A stretch of 64,000 nucleotides of DNA, from positions 434,001 to 498,000 of the forward strand of contig CAWADL010000010.1 of the NCBI GenBank assembly GCA_963780825.1. The letters are read 5' to 3'. Numbering within the stretch: the first letter of the stretch is position 1; the number at the start of each line of letters is the position of its first letter. Source of the DNA: Roseiarcus sp963780825. GTDB taxonomy: Bacteria > Pseudomonadota > Alphaproteobacteria > Rhizobiales > Beijerinckiaceae. This document shows positions 44,957 through 54,294 of this stretch, in pieces. The position numbers were made by a program, and so were the translations under genes. Below the pieces are notes generated by a model, which saw only the letters and a list, made by a program, of their open reading frames with translations, ran no database searches and was not told where the DNA came from.

Positions 44957-46447
44957 GGCGCAATCCGCCTGCGTCGTCGGGCTCGACATCGGCACGACCT
45001 CGACCGTCGCCGTCGTGATGCGGCCGACCGGCGAGGTGCTGGCGTCGGCGTCGCGGCCGTCGCAATTGTTTTCGCCGGCGCCTGGCTTCGCCGAGGCCGA
45101 TCCCGGCGAATGGTGGGACAACGCCTGCGCGACGCTGCGCGAGGCGATCGCCGCGGCCGACGTCGCAGCCAGCGGCGATCTGCGTGACCGGCATGGTGCC
45201 CGCGCTCGTCCTGCTCGACGCCGGACGGGCGGCCGTTGCGCGGCAGCCTGCAGCAGAACGACGCGCGCTGCGCAGCGAGAGTCGAAGAACTCGCGCGCCG
45301 AGCTCGACGAGGCCAAGTTTCTTGCGCGGACCGGGCAGGGCCTCACCCAGCAGCTCGTCGCGCCGAAACTGCGCTGGATCGCCCGCCACGAACCGGAGCT
45401 GTTCGCGCGTGCGGCGCACGTCGTCGGCTCCTACGACTACATCAACTTCCGCCTGACCGGCCGGCTGACTGTCGAGCGCAACTGGGCGCTGGAGGCGGGC
45501 TTCGTCGATCTCGACAACAGACGCGATCGCCACGGATCTGGTCGCGCTGACAGCGGCTCGCCGCCATCAGCCTTTCCACCGCTGGTCGCCGCGCATGAGC
45601 GCATCGGCGACGTCACCGCTGAGGCCGCGGCCGCGACCGGCCTGCCCGTCGGCGCGGCGGTGTTCGGCGGCGCCGCGGACCACATCGCCTCGGCGCTTGG
45701 CGGCGGGGCTCACCGACGCCGGCGACGTGCTGCTGAAATTCGGCGGCGCCGGCGACGTGATCGCCATCTCCGAACGCGCCGAGCCCGACCGCCGGCTGTT
45801 CCTCGACTACCACCTCGTGCCCGGCCTCTATGCGCCGAACGGCTGCATGGCCGCCTCCGGCTCGATGCTGCGCTGGCTGGCGGCGCTGATCGGCGGCGGA
45901 GTCTCGCTGGCCGAGCTCGACGCGGAAGCGGCCGCGGTCGCCGCCGGCGCCGAAGGCGTGCGGATGCTGCCGTATTTCCTCGGCGAGAAGACGCCGATCC
46001 ACGACCCGTTGGCGCGCGGCACGATCACCGGCCTCAGCCTCAGCCACGGGCGCGGCCATATCTGGCGCGCGGCGCTGGAGGCGGTCGCCTGCGGCTTTCG
46101 CCATCATCTCGACGTGCTCGCCGATCAGCGGCCGCGCCGGCGCAGCGGCTCTACGCCTCCGATGGCGGCAGCCGCAGCGATGTCTGGATGCAGATCGTCG
46201 CCGACGTCTGCGGCAGCCCGGTATCGACGCTCGCCGATGCCTACGGCTCGTCGGTCGGCGCCGCCTGGGTCGCGGCGGTCGGCATGCGGCTCGCGCGAAT
46301 GGGGCGACGTCGGCAAGGCGCGGCGGCTCGGGCAAGACGTTCTCGCCGCGGCCGGACGCGGCGCAGGCGGGTGACGCGGTCTATGCCGATTACCGCGCGC
46401 TGTACGAAAGCTTGCGGCCGTTCTTTCATCGGGACGCGCGGCCATGA
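44946..46447 (+). CDS. FGGY-family carbohydrate kinase, heavily frameshifted
   Basis: Kinase of the xylulokinase/glycerol kinase type, about 495 residues. The N-terminus V-V-G-L-D-I-G-T-T-S (phosphate loop) is followed by W-W-D-N-A, then T-G-M-V-P-A-L-V-L-L-D, L-Q-Q-N-D-A-R-C (catalytic-site region), Y-D-Y-I-N-F-R-L-T-G, K-F-G-G-A-G-D and M-A-A-S-G-S-M-L-R-W. The C-terminal ATP domain has A-A-L-E-A-V-A-C-G-F and L-Y-A-S-D-G-G. At least six one-base insertions are needed. It overlaps the ATPase gene before it and the HAD gene after it (ATGA). It would phosphorylate the ketose made by the SDR (inference). Confidence 0.82.
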
Positions 46448-47045
46448 TCCGCGCGGTCGCCTGGGACATCGACGGCACGCTGATCGACAGCGAGCCGACG
46501 CATCACGCCGCGTTGATGCAAGTGTCGGCGCGCTATGGCGCGCCAGTCGCCGAGGATGACCCGCGCTTCCTCGGCATCGCGATGGAGGACGTGTTTGACG
46601 TTCTCGCGCCGCACTATCCCGCGGGTCTCGCCGTCGAGACCTGGCTCGACGAGATCGTCGCGGTCTATGTCGCGTCGGCCGCGCAGCTCCCGCCGCTGCG
46701 CGGCGCGCGCGAGGCGGTGCAGGCGCTGCGCGCAGGCCGGCGTGCCGCAGGCCTGCGTCTCCAACTCGGTGCGCCGGATCGTCGACGCCAATCTCGCCGC
46801 GCTGGCGCTCGGCGACGCGTTCGCGTTCGCGATCGCCCGCGAAGACGTCGCGCGCGGCAAGCCCGATCCCGAGCCCTACGCGCTGGCCTGCCGCCGCTTG
46901 GGCGTCGCGCCGTCGGAGGCTGCTTGCGGTCGAGGACAGCGATGTCGGCGCGGCTTCCGCGCGCGCGGCGGGGTTGCGGGTGCTGCGCGTCGATCCCGGC
47001 GGTGAGGTTTTCGTCGCGGTGGTCAAGCTTGCGGCGGCCGGATAG
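46444..47045 (+). CDS. HAD-superfamily phosphatase (beta-phosphoglucomutase-like), frameshifted
   Basis: About 200 residues. Motif I is W-D-I-D-G-T-L-I-D-S at residues 7-16 (nucleophile and acid Asp), motif II V-S-N-S-V, motif III G-K-P-D-P-E-P-Y and motif IV V-E-D-S-D-V-G. All four catalytic motifs survive once two extra G bases (about 46738 and 46922) are removed. It probably dephosphorylates or mutates a sugar phosphate from the FGGY kinase pathway. It is the last gene of the plus-strand operon, followed by repeats E and F. Confidence 0.85.
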
Positions 47046-47051
47046 GCGCCG

Positions 47052-47134
47052 CCCCCCTGGGACCGCGGACGTCCTGTCCGCTCTTGCGTTGGGCGCAGCA
47101 AAGAGCGCGCGAGACGCGCGCGGTCCCAGGGGGC
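47052..47134. repeat. Palindromic repeat, family E
   Basis: CCCCCTGGGACCGCGG... and the inverse ...CCGCGCGCGGTCCCAGGGGG form the ends, with inner GGACGTCC and CGAGACGCG hairpins. A partial relative is at 41805-41846. Confidence 0.8.
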
Positions 47135-47158
47135 GAGCTTACCTATCGCGCACGCTTT

Positions 47159-47270
47159 CCTGTCATCCCGGCGAAAGCGGGGATCCAGGGGCTACACGAC
47201 GTGCGCTTCAACGTTTTGGCCACACGACGTGCGGTGGCCCCTGGATCCCCGCGTTCGCGGGGATGATAAC
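47159..47270. repeat. Palindromic repeat, family F
   Basis: CTGTCATCCCCG-type element: the left end TGTCATCCCGGCGAAAGCGG and GGATCCAGGGG are mirrored by CCCCTGGATCCCCGCG and CGCGGGGATGATAAC at the right. It lies between convergent operons. Confidence 0.8.
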
Positions 47271-47298
47271 GAAGGTTTCAACTTGATCGGAAAGCGCT

Positions 47299-48120
47299 CT
47301 AGTGAACGCCTTTCGTGACGCCCTGGACGAAATAGCGGTTGAGCACGAGCACGATCAGCACGATCGGGATCGTCGAGAAATGCGCAAGCGCGCCCAAGCG
47401 TGCCCCAGGTGATGTCCTTGGTGCCGTAGGCCGACAGCAGCGCCACTGAGATCGGCTTCGAATCGAGCCGGGTCAGAAACATCGGGTAGAGAAAGTCGTT
47501 CCAGGCGAACAGCGTGCAGAACAGCGCCGAGGCGATGACGCCGGATCGCGCGGCGGGCAGCGCGACCTTGTAGAACGCGCCGAACTGCGTGCAGCCGTCG
47601 GTCAGCGCCGCCTCCTCGAGCTCCTTCGGCAGGCTGCGGAAGTAGGAGAACATCATCCAGGTGACGAAGGCCGAGTTGAGCACGGAGTTGATGAGCACCA
47701 CCGAGACCCAGCTCCCCAGCAGATGCACGTCGCGCATCATCAGATAGAACGGGATCAGCGCGGCGACCGCGGGAACCATGCGGACCGCCATGAAGAAATA
47801 GGCGAGCGCCATCGCCAGCGGATGCTGCGAGCGCGCGAGCGCGTAGCCCGCGGGGACGCCGAGCAGCAGCGACAGCAGCGTCGAACCGCCGGCGATCAGC
47901 AGGCTCGACTCGACGAGGCTGGCGACGTCGAAAATGCGGAACGCGTTGCGGAATTGGTCGAGCGTCGGCGTGAACGTCGAGCCGCGGCGGGATCGAGAAA
48001 ATCTCCGACGACGGCTTGTAGGCGGTCGTCGCCAACCAGAGGAACGGCGCAGGAAGAACGCCAGCATGACGAGGAGGAAGCGCTCGCCGCGCGAGATCGA
48101 AGGCGAACCGCAGGCTTCAT
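47299..48120 (-). CDS. Carbohydrate ABC transporter permease (MalG/UgpE-like), frameshifted
   Basis: About 272 residues with six hydrophobic segments. Family landmarks: L-D-Q-F-R-N-A-F near residue 60, V-P-A-G-Y-A-L-A-R, F-Y-L-M-M-R-D-V and the EAA loop E-E-A-A-L-T-D-G-C-T near 180, then A-W-N-D-F-L-Y-P. ATG 48120 overlaps the upstream permease stop. Three extra bases (about 48085, 47990 and 47395) break the frame; the restored C-terminus ends with K-G-V-H at TAG 47299-47301. With the MalF-like partner it forms the channel for the binding protein at 49318. Confidence 0.83.
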
Positions 48121-49068
48121 CGGCCGTTCGCCTTCTTGTCGGCGCGGCGGATCAGCGCGATGAACACCGCGGCGATCACCGCGATGCAGAGCAGCGTCAG
48201 ATTGGCGATCGCCGACGCGCGGCCGATGTCGAAGAAGCTCAAGCCTTCCTTGACGGCGAGCAGCATCAGCGTGTTGGTGGCGTCGCCGGGGCCGCCGGCG
48301 GTGGTGACGAACACGATGTCGAACACCCGGAAGGCGTCGATCGTGCGCAACGTCAGCGCGAGCAGGATCGAGGGCAGCATCAGCGGCAGGACGATTGTCC
48401 GCAGCCGCCGCAGCGGCGTCGCGCCGTCCACCGCGGCGGCTTCGAGCAGATCGATCGGCAGCGCCTTGAGCCCGGCGAGCAGGATCAGCGCCATCAGCGG
48501 CGTCCATTCCCAGACGTCGACGAATACCAGCGTGGCGAGCGCCGTCGAGCGAATCGGAGAACAGCCCGCGCGGGCTGCTCAAGCCCCATTGCGCGAGGTA
48601 GTAGCCGACGAGCCCGTAGTCCGCCAGCAACAGCCCCTTGAAGATCAGGCCGACGGCGAGCGGCGTGATCGTCACCGGCATGAGGATCAGGGTCAGGCAG
48701 ATGCGGTTGAAGCGATCGTCGCGCCACAGCGCCAGCGCGATCAGCGCCGCCGAGCAGCGAGTTGGATCGCCACCGCCGCGACCGTGAAGATGGCGGTGTT
48801 GGCGAGCGCCTGGCGCATCGTCGCGTCGCCGATGAGATCGACGATAATTCTGCAGGCCCGACGAAATGCGTGCGGTTCGGCTGCAGCAGGTTGTAGCTGA
48901 TACAGGCTGAAGACGAGGCCGCGCAGCAGCGGATAGACGCCGATGGCGAGGACATAGAGCGTCGCCGGCAGCGCCATCGGGAAGAGGAACAGCTTTCGGC
49001 GCTGCGGAAAGCCGAAGGCGGTCGCGTTGCGATCGGGTCAGCTGCGTTGTGAGCTGGGGAACGTTCAT
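48117..49068 (-). CDS. Carbohydrate ABC transporter permease (MalF/UgpA-like), frameshifted
   Basis: About 312 residues. It starts at ATG 49068 (M-N-V-P-Q-L-T-T-Q-L-T-R). Segments in different frames give M-A-L-P-A-T-L-Y-V-L-A-I-G-V-Y-P-L-L-R-G (helix 1) and F-K-G-L-L-L-A-D-Y-G-L-V. The intact C-terminal 125 residues carry the EAA loop L-L-E-A-A-A-V-D-G-A-T-P and V-F-V-T-T-A-G-G-P-G-D-A-T-N-T-L. At least four inserted bases lie between 48540 and 49030. The stop overlaps the start of the MalG-like gene. Confidence 0.82.
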
Positions 49069-49148
49069 AAGCGCGTCGGGGGACTCTGTCACAGGTCACC
49101 GCATGACACCGCAAAACAAATGCGGCAATCCCTCAGCCAACCCGCTCC

Positions 49149-49295
49149 CGTCATTGCGAGCGAAGCGAAGCAATCCAGCCTCGCCGTGATGCTTCGGTTC
49201 GGCCTCAACCTCTGACGGCGCGACGAGCGTGGCCGTGCTTGTCGCCTAGCTGTACTGCCCGAGCCCTGGATTGCTTCGCCGCGCTCGCAATGACG
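49149..49295. repeat. Palindromic repeat, family B copy 4
   Basis: CGTCATTGCGAGCGAAGCGA ... TCGCCGCGCTCGCAATGACG. It is located between the binding-protein and permease genes of the same operon. Confidence 0.9.
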
Positions 49296-49317
49296 ATTGA
49301 CGCCTTGAAGGCGCGCC

Positions 49318-50601
49318 TCAGAACAGCTTCTCCGCCTCGGCCTGCGCGGCGTCGAGCGCCGCCTTCGGATCCGTGTTGCCGACCAGCACCGAGTTCACCG
49401 CCGTTCCGAGAATATCCTGGATCTTCGGATATTCGGGGATGCGCGGCCGATAGTCGCCGTCGCCATGCTCGAACGATCTCGGCGACCACCGGCAGGAACG
49501 GGAATTTCGCCGCGAGATCGGCGTCGGTCATCTCGCTCTTGCGCAGGAAGCTGCCGGCGCCCATCAGGTTCAATTCCTTGTGCACCTTCTTGCTGTCGAT
49601 CCATTTGATGAAGGTCCAGGCCGCCTCCTTCTGCTTGGCTGAGTCGTCGGCGTTGATCGCCAAGCCCCAGCCGCCGATCCCGTAGATCTTCGGCAACCCC
49701 TCGCCGCGCGGCGCGGCCTTGATGTCGACCTTGCCGACGATCTTGGATATCTTCGGATCGTAATAGCCGGGCGCGCCGACCGACCAGGTCTGCATGTTCG
49801 CCGACAGCCCCTGGCGGAACGATTCTTCGCGCCCGCCCCAATCATAGTCCGCGGCGCCGGGAGGCGCGGCCTTCTGGAACAGGTCGCGATAGACGGTCAG
49901 GCTCTTGATGTTGGCTTCGGAATTGAGCGCCGGCTTGCCCGCGCTGGTGAGGATGGAGCCGCCCATCTCGGCGTTGTACTGCATCCAATCCTGCGCGACC
50001 GCCGGGCCCTTTTGGCCGTTGGCGACGAAGCCGTAGGTCTTCTTCGCGGGGTCGGTCAGCTTATAGGCGTCGGCGACCAGTTCCTCCATGGTCGTCCGGC
50101 GGCTTCAGCCCGGCGGCCTCGTAGAGGTCTTTGCGATAGGCGAGCACGTTGGCGTAGCCGGCGAACGGGAAGGCGACCTGCTTGCCGCCGTAGTTGCCGA
50201 GCGCGTTCATCAGCATGGGGTAGATGTCGTCGACGTCGATTTCCTTGGCGTCGCGTTTGATGAGATCGCTGAGTTCGACGGTATAGCCGTTGGCGGCGAA
50301 TTGTCCGGCCCAGACGATGTCCATGGTGATGAGATCGTAGCCGGCGGAATGGGCGACGAAGTCGGCGGTGGTCTTGGTCAGCAACGAGCCGTAGTCGAGA
50401 ATGTCGACCTTGACCGTCGCGCCGGTCTCCTCTTTGAATTTCGGCGCCAGCTCGGCCAACACCGCGCCGAACTGGTCGTTCATCGAGGCGACGTTGAGCG
50501 TCACGCCGTCGAGCGGTTTTGCCGACGCCGGCGCCGATCGTTCCGACGACGGCGGCCAAGCGCCGACGCCAGCGCAGCAGCTTTTGTTTCGAGAGCGTCA
50601 T
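49318..50601 (-). CDS. Carbohydrate ABC transporter substrate-binding protein (UgpB/MalE-like), frameshifted
   Basis: Periplasmic binding protein of family 1, about 425 residues. ATG 50601 follows GGAGGGGTGGAAT. A basic N-terminus and signal region precede V-T-L-N-V-A-S-M-N-D-Q-F near residue 33. Then come Y-D-L-I-T-M-D-I-V-W-A-G-Q, V-A-F-P-F-A-G-Y-A-N-V-L-A-Y-R, G-I-G-G-W-G-L-A-I-N-A-D and A-A-W-T-F-I-K-W. Three or more single insertions (near 50520, 50090 and 49470) are needed; the stop is TGA at 49318-49320. Its promoter (50635-50662) matches that of the divergent SDR operon in the same locus. A polyol or sugar ligand is likely. Confidence 0.84.
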
Positions 50602-50634
50602 ATTCCACCCCTCCGGTCCAAATCTACGATCCAA

Positions 50635-50662
50635 ACTATACATCAAACAAAAGCGCACTCAA
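50635..50662 (-). promoter_or_regulatory. Promoter with DeoR-box-like spacer upstream of the binding-protein operon
   Basis: On the minus strand: TTGAGT, a 16-base spacer and TATAGT. The spacer holds TTTTGTTTGAT, almost the same as the GTTTTTGTTGAT in the 42768-42795 promoter. Two further TTTTTGT stretches lie just upstream (about 50675 and 50700). Confidence 0.55.
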
Positions 50663-50819
50663 GCGCACTTGACAAAAATGGCTTGCCCTCTGAATGTAAC
50701 AAAAATGAACACTATCGCTCAGGAATGATCGATTTCCGTGCAGCGCGCCGACTGTATAGGCACGCCGCAGCGAGGCGCGTCCGTTCGGCGGCTGGGTCCG
50801 GTGCAGTGAGGACGTCGCC

Positions 50820-51829
50820 ATGAGCCTCAACGAAATCTCTCTCGCGCGCGGCGGGACAGCGTCGAGTTTCCTTATATGCTCTCCAACCATGCGCCGATGG
50901 CGCTCGTGGCGCTGCATCGCCTCGGCGCCTCCGAGGCTCGTCTTGTGGAATGGTTCGAGTCTTATCGCGCCGCCAATGGCCTGGTGGCGCCGCCGCCGCC
51001 CGTCGCCCCGATCTCGCGCGCGTCCTGGGACGACGCGCTCGGCGATCGCACGCGCGAGACCGACTACCGCGTCTTCTTCGCCGCCGAGGTTCGACGGCTC
51101 GGCATCGACGGCGCAACCCGAGCCTATGCGCCCCGGCTTTTTCAGGGCGTCGCGGGAAGCGCGCTCCACCCGCTGATGCGCCTCGCCTATGCGAGCATGA
51201 TGAGTGACCCGGAAGAAGCCGGCGTCGCGCTCGGCTATTGGGCGGCTTGCTATCTGCCGCTGCCGGCCGCGACCGGACAGGCGCCCGACACCGACGATCC
51301 CGCGGCCGTGCTCGCAAGCGTTGCGACGATCGAGGGCGTCACGGATTATCAGACCGAGACGGATCTGCTGTGGCACAACATCCGCGCCGTCGCCGCGCTG
51401 CCTGGTTTCCGCCACGTCGTTGATCGCCTGCGTTTCAGTTCGGATACGCCGCGCCGGATGGCCGCGACGTCGCTCGCGCTGTTCGCGGCAACCATGGACT
51501 TCGCCGCTCTGCATGCGTTGACGGGGCTGCATTGGGTGCGTCTGCTCGAAGGCGCCCTGGATGACGCCGAGCCGCTCTACCGCACCTTCTGGCAGGCGAT
51601 CGCTTCGTTGGTCCCGAAGATCGGATTTCCGGAGTTTCCGAGCGAGGCGGCGCTGACCGAGATGCGAAACACACGGGCGCCGCCGTGGCCGGATATCTGC
51701 GCCGCGGCGACGGCGTCGAGTGACGAACACGATATCAGCCTGACCCTGTCGGCTCGGGCCGAGGAGGCCGTGTGGGGCGATCCGCTCTATCGCATCGTCG
51801 CCGCGCGCCGCCTTGGGTTAGTTGGTTGA
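50820..51829 (+). CDS. Questin oxidase-like family protein, N-terminal frameshift
   Basis: About 335 residues. The start region M-S-L-N-E-I-S-L-A-R-G-G is separated by two extra G bases near 50859 from V-E-F-P-Y-M-L-S-N-H-A-P-M-A-L-V-A-L-H-R-L-G, the N-terminal signature of the questin-oxidase-like family (fungal members open anthraquinone rings). Further His/Trp-rich motifs occur: A-L-G-Y-W-A-A-C-Y-L-P-L, L-L-W-H-N-I-R and L-H-A-L-T-G-L-H-W. No cofactor site is obvious. The gene is nine bases upstream of an amidohydrolase gene, so the two may act in the same degradation route. The bacterial substrate is unknown. Confidence 0.72.
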
Positions 51830-51837
51830 ACGCCGCC

Positions 51838-53001
51838 ATGTCCGCATCTCTCATCGTCACCAACTTTCGTACACCTGACGGCGTCACGGCGAGCTTGCGC
51901 GTCGTCGACGGGCGTATTGCCGAGTTCTCCGACAGTGATCCGGAAATCGAGCGCTACGACGCCGGCGGCCGATTGTTGCTGCCGGGCTTGGTTGAAGGCC
52001 ACGTCCATCTCGACAAAACACTGATGGGGCTCCCCTTCCTTCCGCATATCCGAGGCGAGACGATTGCGAGACGGATCGCCGTCGAACGCGCATTGCGCAA
52101 TAAGGTCGCGCTCCCCATCGAGGCGCGCGGCGGTAAGCTTATCGAGCGCCTTTCCGCCTACGGAACGACTTCGCTGCGCACGCATGTCGACATCGACGCC
52201 GATGCGCGGCTGTACGGGCTCGAAGCCGTCCTCCGGCTCAAGCAGCAATATGCCCGGCTCGTCGATATTCAGATCGTCGCCTTTCCCCAATCCGGCATTC
52301 TCCGCGAGAAGGGCGCCGCGGAGCTGCTCGATGCGGCCGTTCGCGAAGGCGCCGACCTCATCGGCGGCCTCGATCCCGAGGGCATTGACGGCGACGCCAA
52401 AGGCCATCTCGACGTCGTCTTCGATATTGCCGCGCGGCGGGGCGTCGGCGTCGACATCCATCTGCACGACCGCGGCGCGCTCGGCGCCTCCGAACTGCAG
52501 ATGATCGCCGAGCGGACCGCGGCTCTCGGTCTCGGCGGCAAGGTCGCGGTGAGCCACGCCTTCTGCCTCGGCGAACTCGACGACGCGCTGTTTGCCGCGA
52601 CCGCGGAGGCGCTGGCGCGCGCGGGCGTCGCGATCATGACGACGGGGCCGGGTCCTGTGCCGATGCCGCCGGTGAAACGCTTGCAGGCGGCGGGGGTCAA
52701 CGTTTTCTCCGGCTCCGACAACATCCGCGATGCGTGGTCGCCGTTCGGCAACGGCGATCTGATTGAGCGGGCTGGGCTTATCTGCGACCGCCAGGATTTT
52801 CGCGCCAACGACGATCTGGAGCTGGCGTTCCGGCTGGTCACCGAAAGCGCCGCGTCGGCGACCGGGCTTGGGTCGGCGCGGCTTGCGAAGGGCGAAAGCG
52901 CCGACTTCCTGCTGGTGGAAGCGGGCTCGATCGCCGAGACGGTCGCCGTGCGTCCAATCAAGCGCGAGGTGTTCAAGCGCGGCGTGCGTGTCTCGCCCTG
53001 A
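51838..53001 (+). CDS. Amidohydrolase, cytosine-deaminase-like
   Basis: This intact 387-residue metal-dependent hydrolase has the HxH motif V-E-G-H-V-H-L-D-K-T near residue 55-64. D-I-H-L-H-D-R-G near 205, V-S-H-A-F-C-L-G near 235 and F-S-G-S-D-N-I-R-D-A-W-S-P-F-G-N-G-D near 295 supply the other metal and catalytic residues and match the CodA-type subgroup. The flanking small domain holds the N- and C-terminal strands. It would deaminate or hydrolyse a cyclic amine or pyrimidine-like compound. ATG 51838 lies nine bases after the questin-oxidase-like stop. Repeat B5 follows. Confidence 0.85.
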   Translation: MSASLIVTNFRTPDGVTASLRVVDGRIAEFSDSDPEIERYDAGGRLLLPGLVEGHVHLDKTLMGLPFLPHIRGETIARRIAVERALRNKVALPIEARGGKLIERLSAYGTTSLRTHVDIDADARLYGLEAVLRLKQQYARLVDIQIVAFPQSGILREKGAAELLDAAVREGADLIGGLDPEGIDGDAKGHLDVVFDIAARRGVGVDIHLHDRGALGASELQMIAERTAALGLGGKVAVSHAFCLGELDDALFAATAEALARAGVAIMTTGPGPVPMPPVKRLQAAGVNVFSGSDNIRDAWSPFGNGDLIERAGLICDRQDFRANDDLELAFRLVTESAASATGLGSARLAKGESADFLLVEAGSIAETVAVRPIKREVFKRGVRVSP

Positions 53002-53019
53002 GGCGTAGAGCAACAACCT

Positions 53020-53127
53020 CGTCATTGCGAGCGAAGCGAAGCAATCCATCGTCGTGAGATCGTCTGCCAGCCAGCAAGGGCGGCTGCCGCCGCATGGATG
53101 GCTTCGTCGCTTCGCTCCTCGCAATGA
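53020..53127. repeat. Palindromic repeat, family B copy 5
   Basis: CGTCATTGCGAGCGAAGCGA ... TTCGCTCCTCGCAATGA, the same long-right-end form as B1 and B2. Confidence 0.9.
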
Positions 53128-53154
53128 TCAAATCGAAGCCAGCGAAGTGACTCG

Positions 53155-53665
53155 ATGAATTCACAACATTTCCTGCTCCCGCGACATGATTGGGTTCCAA
53201 ACAATCCGAAGCTGCCGGTGATCCTCTACCGCCATGTGTTGCCCGAGGGCGCGGCCGAAGCGACCGCCTCAGGCTTCGAGCAACTTTTCGAGCGCAACGG
53301 CTGGCCGCCGCAATGGCGGAATGGCGTCTTCGACTATCATCACTACCATTCCACGACGCATGAGGTCGCTGGGCTTTGCATCGGGCTGGGCGCGCTTAAT
53401 GCTGGGTGGCCCGGGAGGCCGGGAGGCGCGCGTTACCGCGGGGGACGCAGCGCTGCTTCCCGTGGGAACCGGCCATTGCCTGATCGAGAGCAGCAGAGAT
53501 TTTTGGGTCGTGGGCGCCTATCCGCCCGGCAAAAACTTCGATGTCCGCCGAAGCGCGCCGTCCGCGGAAATTACAGCGGCGATGGCCGCAGTCGACATTC
53601 CGAGTTCAGATCCTGTAGACGGCGCAAACGGATCGCTGACGCGCCTGTGGCGCGGCGCGGCTTAG
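53155..53665 (+). CDS. Cupin-domain protein, one frameshift
   Basis: About 169 residues. The N-terminal part N-S-Q-H-F-L-L-P-R-H-D-W-V-P-N-N precedes a cupin with F-D-Y-H-H-Y-H-S-T-T-H-E-V (first cupin metal motif, three His and Glu) near residue 60. The second motif, P-V-G-T-G-H-C, follows near 110. One extra C near 53393 breaks the frame between C-I-G and A-R-L-M-L-G-G. The complete His/Glu set suggests a metal-binding cupin, sugar-isomerase-like or sensor. It is the first of a cupin, CinA, ABC-2 ATPase and permease run; function unknown. Confidence 0.78.
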
Positions 53666-53733
53666 ATGTCAGATGGAATCAGCGCGAGTTTGGCCGGCAA
53701 CGGCCGCGCGACGGCGCAGGCAGGAGCGGCGCA

Positions 53734-54234
53734 ATGCAAGGTCTCACGGGGATCGACCACCAACGCGTCGCCCGCATCGCGGAGCGGCTGATCGCGCGGA
53801 AAGAAACGATCGCGGTCTCGGAATCGTCGGCGGGCGGCCTCATTTCCGCGGCGCTGTTATCGATTCCGGGAGCGTCGGCTTATTTCCTTGGAGGCGGCGT
53901 CATCTATACACGCAAAGCGATCGAGTCGATTTTGCGGCTGACGCCGGCCGATTTGGTTGGGATACGCTCGGCCACTGAGCCGATGAGCGTGTTGCTGGCG
54001 GAGACCATCCGAAGCAGACTTGACGCGGATTGGGGCTTGGCGGAAACCGGCGCGACAGGCCCGACCGGCAACAGATACGGCGACGCGGCAGGACATGCGT
54101 GCTTGGCCATCGCCGGTCGGCGCAAGGCAAGCCGTGTTTTGGAGACAGGGTCGAGCGACAGGATGGCGAATATGATCGCGTTCGCGAATGCAGCGCTCGA
54201 ATTGCTTGAAGACGTGTTGCTTCGAGCCGATTGA
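53734..54234 (+). CDS. CinA-family protein (nicotinamide-nucleotide amidohydrolase domain only)
   Basis: This intact 166-residue stand-alone CinA C-terminal domain resembles PncC, which deamidates NMN. Landmarks are I-A-V-S-E-S-S-A-G-G-L-I-S near residue 30 (usual form A-E-S-C-T-G-G: the Cys and Thr are Ser and Ala here), G-G-G-V-I-Y near 53 and T-G-A-T-G-P-T-G near 110 (usual G-I-A-G-P). The catalytic-site Ser is kept, but the two loop substitutions leave activity open. AGGAGCGGCGCA gives a good Shine-Dalgarno before ATG 53734. Confidence 0.82.
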   Translation: MQGLTGIDHQRVARIAERLIARKETIAVSESSAGGLISAALLSIPGASAYFLGGGVIYTRKAIESILRLTPADLVGIRSATEPMSVLLAETIRSRLDADWGLAETGATGPTGNRYGDAAGHACLAIAGRRKASRVLETGSSDRMANMIAFANAALELLEDVLLRAD

Positions 54235-54294
54235 TCTGGGCGCGCCGAGTCAGGCTAACACATTCGGCCGCTACCTGCGGCGACGAGGATTTGC

